Shown: positions 6,602 to 8,170 of the stretch, piece by piece | Layout: the number at the start of each line of letters is the position of its first letter | Numbering within the stretch: the first letter of the stretch is position 1 | Assembly (NCBI GenBank): GCA_027009095.1 | Contig: JALVDG010000352.1 | Location: 1-8,170, forward strand | Source: Thiotrichaceae bacterium | Lineage (GTDB): Bacteria > Pseudomonadota > Gammaproteobacteria > Thiotrichales > Thiotrichaceae | Direction: 5' to 3' | Length of the DNA stretch: 8,170 nucleotides | Program-made: the position numbers and the translations under genes | The notes under the pieces: generated by a model | The model's input: the letters and a program-made list of their open reading frames with translations, nothing else | What the model was told of the DNA's origin: nothing | The model's database searches: none

Positions 6602-6630
6602 AAAAAAGAGTCTGAATAGCAGACTCTTTT
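6602..6630 (-). terminator. Intrinsic terminator or attenuator after aapJ
   Basis: On the minus strand, AAAAGAGTCTG (6630-6620) pairs with CAGACTCTTTT (6614-6604) around a five-base loop, and the transcript then runs into six T's (6607-6602). The stem starts seven bases past the aapJ stop. This is a textbook Rho-independent terminator placed inside the operon. Partial termination here would give more binding protein than permease mRNA, as is common for ABC importers. Confidence 0.85.
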
Positions 6631-6637
6631 AGTGATA

Positions 6638-7642
6638 TTAACGAATTGGAGGAGCGTACATAATGCCGCCTTTATTCCAAAGTGCGTTTAATCCTCGTTC
6701 GATTTTAAGAGGAGATCCTTTACCTACATTCTTCTCGAATATCTCCCCGTAGTTACCTACTTGGCTGATGATATTGTAAGACCAAGCATCATCAAGACCT
6801 AACTTTTCACCTTGTCCACCCATTAAGCGTCCAATAGCAGGATCTTTGCTTTTTTTCATCTCTTTAACATTGTCTTTTGTGACGCCCATTTCTTCTGCAT
6901 TGATCATTGCATTGAGAGACCATTTGACAATATTAAACCATTGATCATCGCCTTGGCGAACAACAGGACCTAGAGGTTCTTTAGAGATAACTTCTGGTAA
7001 TACAACCGCATCATCAGGCTTAGCTAACTTAATGCGTAATGCGTAAAGCTGAGATTGATCAGAAGTAAGCATGTCACAACGTCCTGCTTCAAAACCTTTG
7101 ATGGTTTGATCAGATGTATCAAATGTGATTGCTTTGAACTTCATATTGTTAGACTTAAAGTAGTCAGCAAGGTTTAGTTCAGTTGTTGTACCAGCTTGGA
7201 TACAAACCGCAGCACCATCTAATTCTTTCGCACTTTTAACGCCTAGCTTTTTGCTCACCATAAAGCCCTGACCATCATAATAGTTTACGCCAGCAAAGTT
7301 TAAACCGAGAGAAGCATCACGAGTTAAAGTCCAAGTAGTATTACGAGAAAGCATATCGATCTCGCCAGACTGAAGTGCAGTAAAACGCTCTTTAGCTGTT
7401 AGGGGGTTAAATTTAACCTTCTTTGCATCGCCTAAAACGGCTGCGGCAACGGCACGACAAGTATCAACATCGAGACCCGTCCAGTTACCATCTTTATCAG
7501 GAGAAGAGAAACCAGCAAGACCAGTGGTTACGCCACATTTTAAAACACCTGCTTTTTTAACGTCTTCTAGAGTGCTTGCAGATACTGTTGTTGAGAACAT
7601 AGCTGCTGTAATAGCTAGTCCTAGAATTATATTTTTTTTCAT
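6638..7642 (-). CDS. aapJ: General L-amino acid ABC importer, periplasmic binding protein
   Basis: Solute-binding protein that captures amino acids in the periplasm and delivers them to AapQM. The product is 334 residues from the chosen start. Residues 1-22 form a clear Sec signal peptide (MKKNIILGLAITAAMF, cleavage after VSA). The mature N-terminus STLEDVKKAGVLKCGV is standard for AapJ/YhdW. Family blocks follow: GLDVDTCRAVAAAVLGD, then FNPLTAKERFTALQSGEIDMLSRNTTWTLTRD, then CIQAGTTTELNLADYF, EPLGPVVRQGDDQWFNIVKW and the C-terminal GLNALWNKGGIMYAPPIR. An in-frame ATG exists at 7768, but it would put 42 residues in front of the signal peptide. The start at 7642 has GAGGA six bases upstream and fits the family. 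The first gene of the importer operon, it is followed at once by an intrinsic terminator. Confidence 0.95.
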   Translation of the reverse strand: MKKNIILGLAITAAMFSTTVSASTLEDVKKAGVLKCGVTTGLAGFSSPDKDGNWTGLDVDTCRAVAAAVLGDAKKVKFNPLTAKERFTALQSGEIDMLSRNTTWTLTRDASLGLNFAGVNYYDGQGFMVSKKLGVKSAKELDGAAVCIQAGTTTELNLADYFKSNNMKFKAITFDTSDQTIKGFEAGRCDMLTSDQSQLYALRIKLAKPDDAVVLPEVISKEPLGPVVRQGDDQWFNIVKWSLNAMINAEEMGVTKDNVKEMKKSKDPAIGRLMGGQGEKLGLDDAWSYNIISQVGNYGEIFEKNVGKGSPLKIERGLNALWNKGGIMYAPPIR

Positions 7643-7648
7643 TTTACA

Positions 7649-7653
7649 TCCTC
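7649..7653 (-). promoter_or_regulatory. Ribosome binding site that fixes the aapJ start
   Basis: GAGGA on the minus strand lies six bases before the ATG at 7642. It decides between this start and the in-frame upstream ATG at 7768, whose upstream region has only a weak AGG. The signal peptide position agrees. Confidence 0.8.
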
Positions 7654-7675
7654 GGTTTTTTACATATTCAAAAGA

Positions 7676-7758
7676 GTAACTCGAATCTGAATTTATAAAA
7701 ATCAGATTAAAAAAATAGCACTTAAATGCTCTATTTTTATTTTCAGTAGGTGAGTTAC
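7676..7758 (-). ncRNA. Candidate structured leader of aapJ
   Basis: In the minus-strand transcript GUAACUC (7758-7752) can pair with GAGUUAC (7682-7676), closing a region that holds two hairpins. The first pairs AAAAAUA (7738-7732) and GCAU with GUGC and UAUUUUU (to 7711), with a 2-base bulge and a UUAA loop, and runs into seven U's (7715-7709). The second pairs AAUCUGA (7708-7702) with UCAGAUU (7690-7684). The whole makes a three-way junction ending 33 bases before the aapJ start. The first hairpin resembles a weak intrinsic terminator, so attenuation is possible. I recognise no known riboswitch consensus. Seven-base complements in AT-rich DNA can arise by chance, hence the low confidence. 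Confidence 0.35.
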
Positions 7759-7787
7759 ATGCTCGCATAATACCTATAGTTCAGGTC

Positions 7788-7793
7788 ATTATA
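7788..7793 (-). promoter_or_regulatory. Candidate -10 element of the aapJ promoter
   Basis: The minus strand reads TATAAT, a consensus -10 hexamer, giving a predicted start near 7781 and a leader of about 140 bases. At 17-base spacing the -35 position reads ATAAAT, a poor match, and no TG extension is present. Such a promoter would normally need an activator. The TACCCT repeats just upstream are the obvious candidate site. Confidence 0.5.
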
Positions 7794-7795
7794 CA

Positions 7796-7841
7796 AGGGT
7801 ATACAGTAAAATTTATGAGGGTATGAATAAAATCAGGGTAA
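7796..7841 (-). repeat. Three TACCCT direct repeats upstream of the -10 element
   Basis: The plus strand reads AGGGTAT at 7796-7802 and 7818-7824, and AGGGTAA at 7835-7841, so the minus strand has three TACCCT copies in the same orientation. Their starts are 22 and 17 bases apart. The closest copy abuts the candidate -10. The repeats occupy the stretch where a -35 element is missing, which fits direct-repeat binding by an activator. The regulator is not identifiable. Confidence 0.4.
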
Positions 7842-7852
7842 ATAAGAATATG

Positions 7853-7880
7853 TTAATATTTATAGGTACTTAGTAGTAAA
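7853..7880 (-). promoter_or_regulatory. Second, weaker aapJ promoter candidate
   Basis: On the minus strand TTTACT (7880-7875) and TATTAA (7858-7853) are separated by 16 bases, each matching four of six consensus positions. The predicted start is near 7846, which would place the FNR-type box about 58 bases upstream, near the class I activation position. It is one of several possible hexamer pairs in an AT-rich region. Confidence 0.25.
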
Positions 7881-7897
7881 GTTTGATTTTAAAATGA

Positions 7898-7911
7898 TTG
7901 ATAAGCATCAA
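7898..7911. promoter_or_regulatory. Perfect FNR/ANR-type box upstream of aapJ
   Basis: TTGAT-AAGC-ATCAA matches the FNR/ANR consensus TTGATNNNNATCAA at all ten fixed positions, and the symmetry extends one base further on each side. It lies in the 301-base gap upstream of aapJ, 256 bases before its start and 32 bases past the stop of the preceding gene. It is consistent with oxygen-responsive control of the importer. The same palindrome could form a weak hairpin at the 3' end of the dehydrogenase mRNA, which is the main alternative. Confidence 0.5.
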
Positions 7912-7943
7912 TGAAATAGTTAATTGTTTGTTATAGATGATAT

Positions 7944-8170
7944 TTATTTATCAAATTGTTTAATCAAGGCAGATGTATCGGCTCGGTTATATCCACGTTC
8001 TTTTAATTTTAAGTAATTTTCGTTTACTTGTTTGGCTAAAGGCAAATCAACCTTTAATTGTTCTGCTTCATCAAAGCAAATGCTTAAGTCTTTTAACATC
8101 CAGTCGATAGCAAAACCAAAGTCAAACTCATCGGACATCATTGTCTTTGTTCGATTAACCATCTGCCATG
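7944..8170 (-). CDS. 3-hydroxyisobutyrate dehydrogenase-family reductase, C-terminal end (partial)
   Basis: The last 75 codons of a gene that enters from the right edge. The reading frame is open to base 8170, with Trp-Gln immediately before the methionine at 8162, so that ATG is internal and not the start. The visible part is the all-helical C-terminal domain of beta-hydroxyacid dehydrogenases. It includes FAIDWMLKDLSICFDEAEQL, where the KDL motif is the conserved lysine block of the family, then LPLAKQVNENYLKLKERGYNRADTSALIKQF, the usual ending. The Rossmann domain and catalytic GxxGxGxxxK segment lie outside the window. The family includes 3-hydroxyisobutyrate dehydrogenase, tartronate semialdehyde reductase and related NAD(P)-dependent enzymes, and the tail does not separate them. 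It ends 301 bases before aapJ and is probably a separate transcription unit. Confidence 0.85.
   Translation of the reverse strand, partial: WQMVNRTKTMMSDEFDFGFAIDWMLKDLSICFDEAEQLKVDLPLAKQVNENYLKLKERGYNRADTSALIKQFDK

Noticed and set aside
7643..7768. Upstream ATG at 7768 as the aapJ start
   Set aside because: It would bury the signal peptide 42 residues inside the protein; the ATG at 7642 has the better ribosome site and fits the family.

Overview
The window is an AT-rich stretch of a bacterial chromosome. All eight protein genes I can support lie on the minus strand. The aapJQMP-type transporter, the signal peptides and a perfect FNR/ANR-type box point to a Gram-negative proteobacterium (Pseudomonadota). 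I cannot fix the class or genus from sequence alone. I see no insertion sequence, prophage gene, CRISPR array, tRNA or rRNA.

Layout in the direction of transcription, right to left. (1) 8170-7944: the C-terminal end of a 3-hydroxyisobutyrate dehydrogenase-family reductase, cut by the window edge. (2) 7943-7643: the control region of the transporter, with a perfect FNR-type box, three TACCCT repeats, candidate promoters and a leader that can fold as a three-way junction. (3) 7642-3097: aapJ, aapQ, aapM and aapP, a complete polar amino acid ABC importer with periplasmic binding protein, two permeases and ATPase. aapJ is separated from aapQ by 387 bases holding an intrinsic terminator and several further inverted repeats. 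(4) 3076-3041: a perfect 16-bp stem-loop, followed by a DUF599-family membrane protein. (5) thiD, the HMP/HMP-P kinase of thiamine synthesis. (6) 1441-1038: a gene-free gap with two palindromes, then a small secreted DUF11-like protein. (7) 539-1: a gene-free stretch with several inverted repeats and no convincing gene.

How the genes work together: AapJ captures amino acids in the periplasm and hands them to the AapQ/AapM channel driven by AapP. The terminator just after aapJ should let the binding protein be made in excess over the membrane parts, as is usual for such systems. DUF599 and thiD follow in the same direction but have no evident functional link to the transporter.

The proteins are ordinary members of known families, apart from the uncharacterised DUF599 and DUF11-like products. 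The most unusual material is non-coding. The aapJ-aapQ gap and the aapJ leader each contain a potential three-way-junction RNA, and I could match neither to a known riboswitch class. They are candidates only, because folds read by eye in AT-rich DNA need covariation support.
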